Below are positions 24,801 to 35,690 of a stretch of 64,000 nucleotides of DNA, piece by piece. Below the pieces are notes generated by a model. That model was given only the letters and a program-made list of their open reading frames with translations. It was not told the DNA's origin and made no database searches. A program made the translations under genes and the position numbers. How positions within the stretch are numbered: position 1 is the stretch's first letter; every line of letters starts with the position of its first letter. Source of the DNA: Baylisascaris procyonis (lineage: Eukaryota > Nematoda > Chromadorea > Rhabditida > Ascarididae); assembly GCA_037389465.1 (NCBI GenBank), contig JAZARR010000175.1:3906001-3970000 (forward strand). Direction: 5' to 3'.

Positions 24801-27800
24801 TTCCTGTCTCATAATTACGACTCATATAAAGGCTCTTTGAAATTTCCGAGCACCGTCATCCTCATTTAGACATCTACGGAAATATGACACTTATTAGTGT
24901 GCCGATTGTTTAAACGGAGACGTCGTAAAAATTTTTATATACCTATAGAAGAATACAGTATGCACTAATACATTGGGCAGTTCAGGAACAAAGAATTCTT
25001 ACTGTAGGATGACTCATAGATACGTGTCCAATTTGTTCCTCAATATAGCGCTTTTCTTCTCTCGAAATAGTCGGATGAAACGCCGGAGCTTCGAATGTTA
25101 ATGAAAACCAAAATATCGACCAGATAACACCAGCAATTCCTGCAAAGGTCGAAAGATATTCATTTTTTTCATGTTTTTATGAAAAATTGGTCGTTCACTT
25201 GGAAAGAAAATATTGGACAAAAGAAATGACAAAAGTGAATGAAAGCACTGGAGGCTGGACAAAATAGTTCGTCAGGACAATTTTGAGATGCTGGTTTTCA
25301 CCGAATCCCCTTATAAATTATGCAAAAATTACTGCGAAACCAATTTGCATAAGAGTATGAACAATTGGTGCGAATAATTATGAAGCACTTCTTTATAGTC
25401 ACCGATGTTCCTTCAAAATCCAACATGTGCAACGAAACGAGAATTGCGAAAAAACCCCTTCAGATTAATAGGTAGGAAATAATTAAAAAACATACCATAA
25501 ACGTAGAAAGGCATTGACCAATTAATATAGCTGACAAGCCATGCAGATGCAGGAAGACCAATCACTGCTCCAGCATATGAACCTGTGAAAGCGGTAGTAG
25601 CTAACTTAGAGCGTTCGAGCGGTGGTGCCCAATACCTCCAAACACCATGCATTGCTGGATATGAAACACCCTAGAACATATCGCAAATCGCTTATCGCCA
25701 AGTAATCTAAATGCCAAGTGTAAAACACCCAGTATGGAAGTGTTGGTCCTGTTCACCTTCATAGCAAATAGAATTTGCTATGAGTGATGCACGTATCGTT
25801 ATAGAGGTCCACATCAGACGATTGAAGTAAACATTTGGAGCTGTGCTTAGCCCTAAATGACCAGCATATATTAGTAATACCGGTCAGTCCCGTTGAAAAA
25901 GACACAAGGGTTAAATAGCGCGCCAGTGTTGCCGAGTATGGACTTTGCAGTGAGACTTGAAAGAAGGGGACAGATACATAAGTGTTTCAAGTGAATTGGC
26001 ATAGTGTGTACTGGGAATGAATCAGAAAAGGTAATACAAACCAGCCAAAGTTGCGGTTTTTGAAATTACTATAATGGAAAAATTGAAAAAGACCAGAAGC
26101 CGGAAAAAACGGATACTGAAAAGATTCAATTAGGCTCATCGTTTGGATGTGCAAACTAATATTTCCATAGGAACATGATTTTCATATAGAACATTATTTT
26201 GATATATCATCAGCCCTACTCTTCGAAAGTATGGTGGGAAATGAAGCAGTTGAAAACAACTCTCTTTTTTTTTTTACATTTAGTGCGAGCTGTTCGCTCA
26301 AATTTCGAACGCGGAGGGGGATATATGACAAACAAGAAGTGATTTCGAATTCACTGAAAATTTCACAGATTGATATGAACGATGCCAAGCGATAAAATCA
26401 GTGAATGGTGCAGAAATAAGGTCACTGCAAATAGAAGTTGAAGATTGTGAATCGTTTAAATTGCATAAAATATATTGAGTGAAATCAACTGAAGGATTGA
26501 TTAGTGAAAATACAATTGCGTCATATCAATAAATGGCGTTCTCAAATGAGAAATTTTGAATTAATGCAATGCTCTTCTCAGAAAGAATTCTATTTTATTC
26601 AATCTTATTGCATTACTTTGTCCATTTTGCAATAAGCATTCAATCGAATGAGCCGAACAGTACGGAAAATCTTTGTTTACATATCGCTTATAAGCATGAT
26701 TTGGATAGCATCAATATTGAAAGTTAAAACGAAGAATCTCACCTGTACGAGACCTTGCATAATTTGAATAACTGCAACAAGAGTATCAGATTTCGTACGG
26801 AATGCAAAAGGAAGAAGAATATTGAAGAAAGAGGCGAGTCCAATTGCCAAACCGAATAATCTGAATAAGCAGATTATTGATAAACACTTTGAGTACAACT
26901 CACTTGAAGCAATTTTGATATTCTATCAAATCATCAAAACTTATCATTCGATTTGAGTGAATAATGCAACTATATCATCATTTATGCGTTAATAGTTTTT
27001 TGATACCGCACCGATTCTTGGCAAATGGAAGGAACGTCAGATGATGATGTAACCAGTTTGTTAACAACCTTAGCTAGGTGTTGTTATTTTTCTCGTTTTA
27101 TATTTAATTAAATAGATTTAAAGTATTTGTAGGTGCACAGATATGAACAATAACAGATTCGGATTACGTACGGATCTTGATAAGCATTAATGGGCTTTGA
27201 AAAATAGACAGTTTGAAACGATTAACAGAGTGGAATGACAAAAACTTAGAGGATTAACGAATTTGGACATCACCGCACTCCCAATGTGAAAAATTTAAAA
27301 ACATTTAAGGATTTGGAAGTTCAACACTGTCGGATATTAGGTGAGTCTAGAAAAGCCATTTAAGAGATTATTGGACTAGTAGATGAAAAAAGATGAAAGT
27401 GTTAAAGGAATTGAAATTGGGAGATTTGATTAACAAAAAACTAACGCATTAGCGCATTCCGGCGACAACCGAATTTCTGCGTTCAAGAGATCTGGATACC
27501 CGGAAGTTTGGGCATTTTTTAATAAGAAAAGGCCGATTGCGAGGGCGAGTTGTGGAAGTGTGGAGGATACTTTTGCCAGCACCTCATTTTTCGATTTAGA
27601 GAAGCTTAGATTATCGCCAGGATTAAGAATGTGAGATGTTCAGGAGCAAAGGTGCGGAGGCGGTATTTCTGGGGCGAAAAATTTCTCTCCATTTAGTGCT
27701 TCCAGTAAAATTGTATCCTCAAAGCGATTTCTGAATCTCATTCCGATGAGCATTCAACATTCAACTGCTATGCAAAAGTAGGTGTGTGCGCTGCTCCACC

Positions 27801-30269
27801 AAAATTTCATTCGACACGGAAGACTCTTTACTAGAAGGACCAACAAATATATGAAGACTACATCACTTGTTGAGTACTGATTATTGATTAATTATTCGTT
27901 TATTTTGATTCAATTTCTAGTTGAATTTCAGTATCCTACAAAATCGGAAGTGCGGCGTTGCGTACCCTAATTCAAACACTTGAACGCATTCAAGCAAGTG
28001 CTGAAAAAAACATGAAAGCTTTTTGACGATGATTTCTTCGGAATTCATAATATCTTTTTTGAAGTAAAACTCACTTATTCGGTGCAAATTTTGCAGCTAA
28101 AAATCCAGCAGGGATCTGAGTGACGAGATAACCGTAAAAAAATGAACTCTCCATGACGCCCAATTCCGTCCTTGTCCAGTTGAATTCTCTAACCTGTGAA
28201 CAAATACAAAATCGAATACGTTAGCGAAAATATTAATGAAGATTATTAACGAAAATATCAATGGAAATTTGGCTTGGTCGTGTGTCATTATATTTTTCGA
28301 TCAATAACTTTGTCCGATTCCACTACTTAGAACCTTTGGTCTCCTGAAGCATATAGTAACGCCGTTGTTCCTTGCTGCGGAACAATGCTTTAGTTCTTAT
28401 GATATCGGAGCCGTTACGTTTCTCAAAGAACTCCGACTTTGGAGATTCATCAAAAAATGCCCAGCTTGTCCTAATTGGTATGACAGAATATTTGACTACT
28501 ATGAGAATGGCGAATAAATGAACGTACATGTTGTCTGCCCCATGGATCGGTATAGTTGCGTGCCATATGATTCTTCGCTGCTCCGAAGTTGCACCTTATT
28601 CCAAAGACAATCATGAATCCGATATTAGCTAGGATCGCTAGCTGCCATCGCTTACGGCATTTGCAGCACGCGCATTGGTCGGCAATCTGCAATGCATCCA
28701 TTTACCATTTCTCTACTTCTTAAATTTTTGCGAAAAACTGTTACGGTCATTTTGTGTTTTATACATGTCTGTCTGTATCATCCTTTCTAAAAATGAATAA
28801 ATCACTTAAAATATTTTTTTAATACACATCAATGGTGTTGTTATAATTAATGCTTTATGCAAGAAGATCAGGTGTCTATATTCTTCCATATTAGTTCGGA
28901 ATCATTCGTATAATTCAACTTATGCAAGAGGATCGGGTTGCAGTAGTAGTTCTTTTAAACAATAAAGCCGTGTCGTTATTGGAAAAAAATACAGCTTATT
29001 CCCTGTTAGCCTCCATAGAGTGGGAAACAGACCATTTCTTCTTCCTCTCAACACACTCACCCCTTCTTCTCCTATTAAATAAGAAAAAGTGCTGTCTTTT
29101 CCCCTTATTTATCAAAAACGCTTTCGCATAACTCTTCGTCAACTCGCCTCTATCGGTCTACTCAAAAGCTCCAGTTCCTTGAGCTTTAGTCAAGGAATCT
29201 CTATGGCATAATCTCTATTTATAACGTACGTTCACCATGAGATCAAGGAAACCATGAGCATTCTGCTAGCTCTTCAGGATTTGTATGTGGCTACAGTTGG
29301 CTATTACGTGGCGGAAAGGATGCGATCTTGCGATATTTGGCTATTATAAGACAGCGAAATGCCATGAGATCGTGTTTAGTAAGAAGGAACCGAACGATCT
29401 CTTGACTGATATACCTAATATCAAAGTTTTCGAGCATTCCTGAGTATTGTACGCCTACAGACCGTCGATCGAATAATCGCTCAGTATTGGTCATATTCTA
29501 TTGCGCACAGTCTTCATTAATTTAAAAAACGGCACTTCATTAATTTTAGGATACTGTCAAGTTGACACTACGAGGCGAGTAAAAAGCGCTTTGCTAGACT
29601 TCTTCTTTGCAGGGCGTCGTTTTCATATTCGAATTCCAGATCTCATCTCTTCCCATTTGGCGAAAAGGAAGCGAGTGTGAAACTTATTCTTCGCCCAGAT
29701 GGTGGAAAAAAACTTCATTCTTACCTATTAGCTATCCTTCTCTCAATCCCCTCTTCTCTTCTTTCATTTCTAACCATGGATCCTGATAGCTTCAATATCT
29801 ATTGCAAATTACGATAAGAATTTATGCAATCAAATTGCAGCCAATGACGTAGCTTTGCGCAGTTTTTCATCAAACAAAGTGGCCAATAGTGACTAATCGA
29901 AAGCTTTCTCGATGACAGAAACCGCAATATGTTGCAGTTGAAATGCAACATTCTATCTTTGCAGATGACATGATATGATTGCTTCCGTGATATAAACCTC
30001 GAACTCAATTCATCGTTCTATTCGATTCTCTTCCATATAGATACCAACCAACCGAATGTAACCAATGCGTCGATTCACTCGGTGATCAGCGTCTATAGTT
30101 GACGCTGAATGTGATTCGGATTTCAGAGGCACTCACTTCAAGTATTTTGTTGGAATGTACTTCCATTCCATAATCGTATGTGTAGAGATTGTTCGCCTCG
30201 TCAAGCTCATATCCATCGCCTTCATTCACTAAACGATTGCGATCCGCATTCACTTTACTCGTTAAGAAT
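15893..30269 (-). CDS. eat-4: Vesicular glutamate transporter (SLC17 family, EAT-4/VGLUT)
   Basis: This transporter loads glutamate into synaptic vesicles using the proton gradient. It is a 12-helix major facilitator protein. Exons, 5' to 3': 30137-30269, 28528-28686, 28075-28193, 26743-26860, 25496-25670, 25003-25139, 24311-24460, 23767-23899, 22600-22710, 22127-22390, 21795-21875 and 15893-16014. All junctions agree in phase and give 566 residues to TGA; C. elegans EAT-4 is, from memory, about 576. Diagnostic stretches are [14 protein letters not shown] (helix 1 Arg), [60 protein letters not shown] (helix 7 Arg) and [18 protein letters not shown]. The first exon found starts in phase 2, so at least one short upstream exon with the initiator ATG is missing; an in-frame ATG at 28701 sits in the intron. 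The last two exons encode a Gly/Tyr-rich tail ending NDNYQGY. The final intron carries the minisatellite. Confidence 0.95.
16170..21500. repeat. GC-rich minisatellite, 51-bp unit, about 100 copies
   Basis: This is a tandem array of about 5.3 kb. Each unit has a GC-rich half (GGCGCGGGCGCC, a three-base spacer such as ATC, then GGCGCCGGCG) and an A-rich half (AAATTAGGCG, AAAAAACGCA, then TTTTTG or similar). The common period is 51 bp; a shorter 42-bp variant lacks one 9-bp ATCGGCGCC segment. Both lengths are multiples of three, so several frames on both strands stay open for hundreds of codons. On the plus strand these read like [17 protein letters not shown], on the minus strand like [17 protein letters not shown]. 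The array is far more GC-rich than its flanks and contains nested GGCGCC palindromes and GGG-CGC-GGG runs. Edges are approximate. Confidence 0.96.
20310..20861. repeat. Exact 297-bp higher-order duplication within the minisatellite
   Basis: The segment beginning at 20310 recurs 297 bp downstream (20607 onward) with no difference over at least the 255 bp I compared. It contains several distinguishable unit variants, including the unusual GGGAGAGGGGGCCACC and GGCACGGCGCCGCC versions. Identity over a multi-unit block points to a recent block duplication rather than unit-by-unit amplification. Confidence 0.85.
21526..21541. repeat. (GC)n alternating tract at array edge
   Basis: An alternating TGCGCGCGCGCGCGG run lies just outside the right boundary of the minisatellite. 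Alternating purine-pyrimidine GC tracts can adopt Z-DNA. A role in array formation is speculation. Confidence 0.7.
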
Positions 30270-33200
30270 CTGCAAAAAATATTTCTCGATTTTGTATTGT
30301 AGGTCTACCTTCAAATCTTATTGCCCTCGCCACTCCACTGTCATCGTAAAATTGTACAAAAACTTTGGAGCTATATAACTTTGCTTATTTTCACCACCCC
30401 TCTCCCCACCCTCCCGCTCCTTTCCCACATCCCCTTTCCCACATCCCCTACAGCTATTTTTAAAGATTGTAGTGTCAGTGCGGAAACTGGCACTTGGCAA
30501 AGTTGGTTGCAATTGATTTATCGAATTTTTGAGCTGCAATGTCCGGCTGGCTGAATAAATCCTTAACAAAAGCAGCTCTATACAACCGTGCAGAATACAA
30601 GTCAAAACAACCTCTGCTTAATTCGACACCGCAACTTTATACAACTTACTCCGTCATTCCGAAAATGCAATGGATGTCTTGCAGTACACCCCACAATTTA
30701 ACCTAGAAACCTCGAAAATAATACGGAAAGTCAATTTGTGCTCATTTCATACGCATTTTGTTTCCGAGGAATAGGGTGTAAGGAAGCCAATTTAAACGAT
30801 GCATGCATAATTTCAGGAAAGGGAGGGGGGAGGACAAAATTAAAGTATTAGTGGGTCATTTTAACAGTGATTTTTCTCCACTTTCATTCCTCATTACTCT
30901 CTCAATCATTGATTATTGTTTTTCAGCACGCTTATTGATAGGGAAATTCTGCTATGTGGAAAAAAGAACTCCACTTTATTTCTCGTAGAAATGATTAAAT
31001 TTTCTTTTCAATTCTCTACAATGTTTCTCATCAAATGAGTTCATTTCACCTCTTTTCAGTAAGCACAACACAACAAAAAATATCCTGCCCGTATTATTAA
31101 CAAGGAATGCCCTTAAGCACATTGGAATTTTTCATAATGAAATTTTTTTCGAATATTCTTATGATGAGTGAAACCAATGAATTAACTATTTGCCCTACTT
31201 CTCTCTAAGCTTATAATATTCGGAGTAAACTTGATTGAAAATGTTGCAATAAATTAAGAGGACCTACTTTGATATGGGCTCTTTGCATTCGTTGAGAACT
31301 TTTTTCGATGGCTCCAAAATTTTGTTTTGTACATTGTTGAGTGTAATCGGAATCTTCTCGGCCATTATTCAATATCCAGCGTTCTATTTTTTTTTTACAA
31401 AAAGCCTCAATTTTATCATTTCATTTAATGGTAAAAAAACAAATGGAATAATCGAATTTCGAACGACGCATCAATAATGCAAAATACAGTAATAATAATA
31501 AATGCAAAATAAAATATGCAAAATACAGTGGTAATAAAGGCAAAATATAATAGACCTTCAATATTAATATCGGATGTCACAGTAATAATTTGCAATAATT
31601 GTGCAATTAATTTTGCAAAGATGCAGCAATGAGCACCAGTTTTTTGTATTCAACATCAACGAGTCCAGCTGTCATTTCGATGCAGTCAACAATTATCTAT
31701 GCAAAAAGCAGTTTTCATACAAAACGTTGCATAGGTGGGAATGAGCTAAACGGTGGCTCAAATCATGTACACTGTTTTTGTGATTCCATTTTGATAAATC
31801 GTCCACCGAACAAAAATAATGAACAAATGCATACGTTCTTTCCTATATGAATAAACATAATTTTCATGTGTTGAATTTATTCATCGATTCTTTCCCATGT
31901 ATCGCAAAATATTTCTGAAATTTTTGAAAATTTCCACAACAGGTGGAAGCTAGCAGTTGAAGAAAAAAGGGATCTTAGAGTGAAGAAGGCGAATGATCTC
32001 ATAATAATATTCTAAATGAATTCACATCAATGAGCGAAAACGAAATCGATATGTTCCTTTTTTAGCTAATCAAACTTTTAGCGCTATTGCATTTGTTAGC
32101 AATTTTCAAGAACACTTCGACGATACAGTATCCAGTTGCACACAACTATTCATTGATTACGATAACTCTATTTTCATATATAGTTAGAAATTTATCTACA
32201 TAAAGATTGTCCAATACTGAAAACATATTTGCGTCCAATTATTTCCTGTCACTAAATTTACTGACGTTTTTTGATATATTCCTGGAATTTACGTTTACTT
32301 GTTTAACTTTATAATTTCTACATCGAATTTCACTCGACACACTTACATTATGACATAATTTATTAAAATTGAATCGTATAAGGCAACAGTTTGATGCGTA
32401 ATCGAACCTACTAAATAATATTCCTGTGTGAAATGATACAACTATCATAAACGATACCATTAAAAAATCCTTCAGATTTCTTATCGACAACAAAAAACTA
32501 TAATCACTTGTCATACGTGAATATGATTGCAACATAGCGCAACAAATGATTTTCAGTGATCGTGAATATGGGGATTACGATATATAAGAGCGAATGAATG
32601 AGTGTATGAAGTAAGAAGCGATAAGATTTAGCAGTGGCTGTTCGCTGTCACCATAGAAATTGCGCTCCACTAAACGTCGCAGTAAATAGAAAAACTCATT
32701 CATTTTTCCACTTTCTAAGGTTTCATTCTCATTTCTCAGCTATAACAGTATAATCTCAAAAATGACACCGTTAATTCTCACCTTAAAAGCACGAAAAAAA
32801 CGATCATTTAGGCTAATTATGGTGATTTCAAATAAATAATCACTGGATAATACTTATAATCGCTCTTTTCATTTATGATGTATGATTCGAAATTAAATGC
32901 CCTACAATTGATAGAAAAAAATTACCACTGTTTTGTAAATTGAAAATCGAATAGGTAAGGACGAGCAACTCAGAAATAAGAGATGAATTTTATGAAAGAA
33001 CAAAAAGGGACCGTCATCGAATGATTTCTGAAAAATGTTGTGTGCCAACAAACTAAAGCCTCGAATTGGCATTTCGATTGTATGATTTGGACATCTGAAA
33101 CTCATCCAATGTGCTTTCATCGGCAAAAGGAACTCCATTTCCGTTTCGTTTTCATTTCATGTGATTACTGTTCGTATTTGAACTAGGCTAACATTACAAT

Positions 33201-33692
33201 TGCGTTTCTTTGTGAAAGCATCCCATTGAGTCGATTAAATTTATATTCACCCTCCCCCCCCCCCCACACGCACTCAAATTTATTGCTTTTGAAATAGTAG
33301 TGTAAAATTTATATGGATATTACTATGTGATTTTTCTTATTGAGTGCTAAAATACAAAAAATTTTTTGAAATTGATATTTTATCGTTTTCAGAGTGCAAT
33401 AATGCCAATCATTTAATATTCTCCTAGATGAGCTTCGAAAAAATCATAAAGCCTCTCAACAATGTGAAAGACGTTGAGAGTTTTTAGGCAAAGAGCTTAT
33501 AAGAAGCATTAAAGGCATTTTGGGGGTTGGTGGATGAGGTGTTTAATACTAGTAGTTTGCATCCTTTTCAATTTCCTATGTATATAAATGCGAAAACACA
33601 TACATACAAATGCATAAACAAGTACAACGTATATATGCTCAAACGCATACAAAACATATAATTTATGAAGGTTCTCCTGATTACTCCTGGTC
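30270..33692. other. Upstream region of the glutamate transporter gene
   Basis: AT-rich DNA in which the missing 5' exon and promoter of the minus-strand transporter gene should lie, here or further right. I found no ATG exon ending in phase 2 that I could defend. A 43-codon minus-strand frame from an ATG at about 32707 (MNEFFYLLRRLVERNFYGDS) is noted without splice support. Confidence 0.4.
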
Positions 33693-34048
33693 TTAATCAA
33701 GGAGTAATTCCGCGTCCCACTTTTTTGCTAGGATCTTTGCACCGAGTAAACATTTTCCGATTCCTAACCGAAAATCCTCCTCCCTTTTCCGCAATACATT
33801 AGATACAACACACGAAAGGATGGGGATGCCACACTCAATTTTTGCTGAATTCTGATGAGAGAAAATGTAATGATGTAATCGGTTTGCAGTGAAGTCGAGG
33901 GCGATGACTACTTCGGTTGTCGAATGAGAATGCATGAAGCGATTGTTAGTTAGGTTATCTCGGCTGTCAATAACAGGTGCGATGTTTGTGAGCGGCAAAG
34001 CACTAGTTAGGCCATTTCCATTAATGACATTTTGCAGCGTTACCTAAT
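33693..34048 (-). CDS. Coding-like segment of unknown identity
   Basis: On the minus strand an open frame of about 118 codons starts immediately after a possible acceptor (GCAATGATTAG, ending at 34049) and ends in TAA at 33693. It includes PLTNIAPVIDSRDNLTNNRF, STTEVVIALDFTANRLHHYI and EDFRLGIGKCLLGAKILAKK. It is more GC-rich than its surroundings. No domain, no clear initiator and no linked exon is seen. It could be a terminal exon, a gene remnant or a chance frame. Confidence 0.3.
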
Positions 34049-34049
34049 C

Positions 34050-35504
34050 ATTGCGTTAGCGAACAATTTCGATGCCAAAAAAAAAAACAATTTAGTTGAT
34101 ATATTCAACATTAACAAATAGAAATGCACTTAAATGCAGCTTGCTTCAATGACTATGAGAAATGATGATTGAAAAAAAAATGTTCGAGAAGTCTTATTAT
34201 TCAAGGGCATAGCCGGATATGGCTGATCCCTAGCAGCAAATAGAAAATAAAGTTGAATTCGATGAAAATCGTAGAGTGAGAGCGGTGCTTCTTTTATGCT
34301 AAATATAATATGCCTAGCATAGCGCACTATTCTAGCTAACACCTGCTCTAATAAAGTGCAGACACCGAACTGAAACAAAGAACTACAGCACATTGCTATT
34401 GGCCTTTGAACAATGATATAGTATAGTATAGAATTCTATGGAGATAAGTGAGGTACAGTAATAGTACAGAATATGCTCACTTTAAAATGTGATATTTTGG
34501 AGAGGAAAGAAAGGGGAGAGTATGATCAATTTTTTTAAATGATATATGTTTCACTTGAGAGTTCATTAGAACGATCGGAATAGAAAACTTACTGCGATTT
34601 GCTCAAAAAAAAGTCTATATTTTCCTTGCTCTCCTCTTCAAGAAGGAAATTTATCGTATCGCTTATTTGCACTAATAACCCCTTGCCCCTTTTCATTCAT
34701 CCATCTTTCAAAAAAAAAAAATCATTTTTCTCATAGCGATGGATTCGTAGCTCATTTAGGAAACACTGAAACGATGCATTATCGAATCGATGCATCATAA
34801 TGTATAAAAGCGATGAAATGCATCATGACAAGCCATGCATATGAATTCTATATTATATTGGTGCACCTCAGTGGAATACATTTTGTAATAATTTTCCGCT
34901 AGAGGGCATTCCAATGAAAATGACTGATTTGTCGACTTCAGTAAACAGGCTTATAATCGTTGATCCATTCTATAATAATATTACAAAAATCGTTTCGCTG
35001 TTTTGGAGACTCTCATTTGAGATAGTACTGAATTATAGATTAACAGTTACATAAACTGACACCATGATAGAAAATCCCGTTGAGTAAAGCAAATACACTA
35101 TGCTGGAATTATGAAAACTTCAAACATTCTTTCAAATATCATTTCTGTCAAGAAAAAAATTCATATTTTTTCTCGCAGTTTCTTCCTTCCTCGTTCAGCC
35201 AAATGTTCTTATCAACATATTTGAAATGTCTGTTCATTCAATCGAATGAAAGCTCATGTTTTCGCTTATAAATCTGCTTAAGGTAAGCTATCGATTGAGA
35301 TAGGAAGCCAAGTAACTGGATTAGAGTCATTGAAGCACATAAAAGAGAGGACCGTTAGAATTGTGCAAGGAGTTTCTTGGCTGAAGTAATTAGATATTTC
35401 TAGATCAAAGAGGGCAAGACAACCGTTTCAATTGGTTTTTTTTTCTGCAGCTAGTAAAATTTAAACCTCTTTGCCAGAAATAGCTTTTCCCAACAAGTCA
35501 AGTT
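34050..35504. other. AT-rich intergenic DNA
   Basis: No coding exon, RNA gene or repeat that I can support. Short A/T homopolymers only. Confidence 0.5.
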
Positions 35505-35578
35505 GAAAATATGCTCGCTTAGAGGGAAGGGCGCAGGTAAAATGACCTGCGCCTTTCCCTCTAAGCGGGCATTTTTTC
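35505..35578 (+). ncRNA. Near-perfect stem-loop, candidate small-RNA hairpin
   Basis: The arms 35511-35538 and 35545-35572 pair over 28 positions around a six-base loop (AAAATG). There are 26 Watson-Crick pairs and two positions that read U-G and G-U on the plus strand. After one T-T mismatch the stem extends by five more pairs (35505-35509 with 35574-35578). The arms are GC-rich (CTTAGAGGGAAGGGCGCAGG) in AT-rich surroundings. On minus-strand RNA the two imperfect pairs would be A-C mismatches, so plus-strand transcription is favoured. The loop is shorter and the stem more perfect than a typical animal microRNA precursor. An endogenous siRNA hairpin, a foldback element or a recent inverted duplication are alternatives. 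Confidence 0.45.
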
Positions 35579-35591
35579 CCACGAAATTTTT

Positions 35592-35690
35592 AGTTGAGAT
35601 TCAATTTCCGACTACTGGCAACGGAAATAGTTGCGTATTTAAGCTATGGTGCACATTTGACATGGCAGTTAGCTGGACAACATCACGAAA
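35592..35690 (+). CDS. Possible plus-strand exon next to the hairpin
   Basis: After TTTTTAG an open segment reads about 33 codons (includes FRLLATEIVAYLSYGAHLTW and QLAGQHHE) and ends before a consensus-like GTAAGT donor near 35691. No partner exon was found and the frame is not recognised. It is listed because the donor is strong and because it lies on the strand favoured by the adjacent hairpin; together they could belong to one transcript. Confidence 0.2.

Noticed and set aside
28323..28475. Minus-strand coding-like segment ([20 protein letters not shown]) between two transporter exons
   Set aside because: It cannot be joined to the flanking exons in any matching phase, while those exons join directly (GRQH followed by VREFNW) just as EAT-4 requires. 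It is left as intron.
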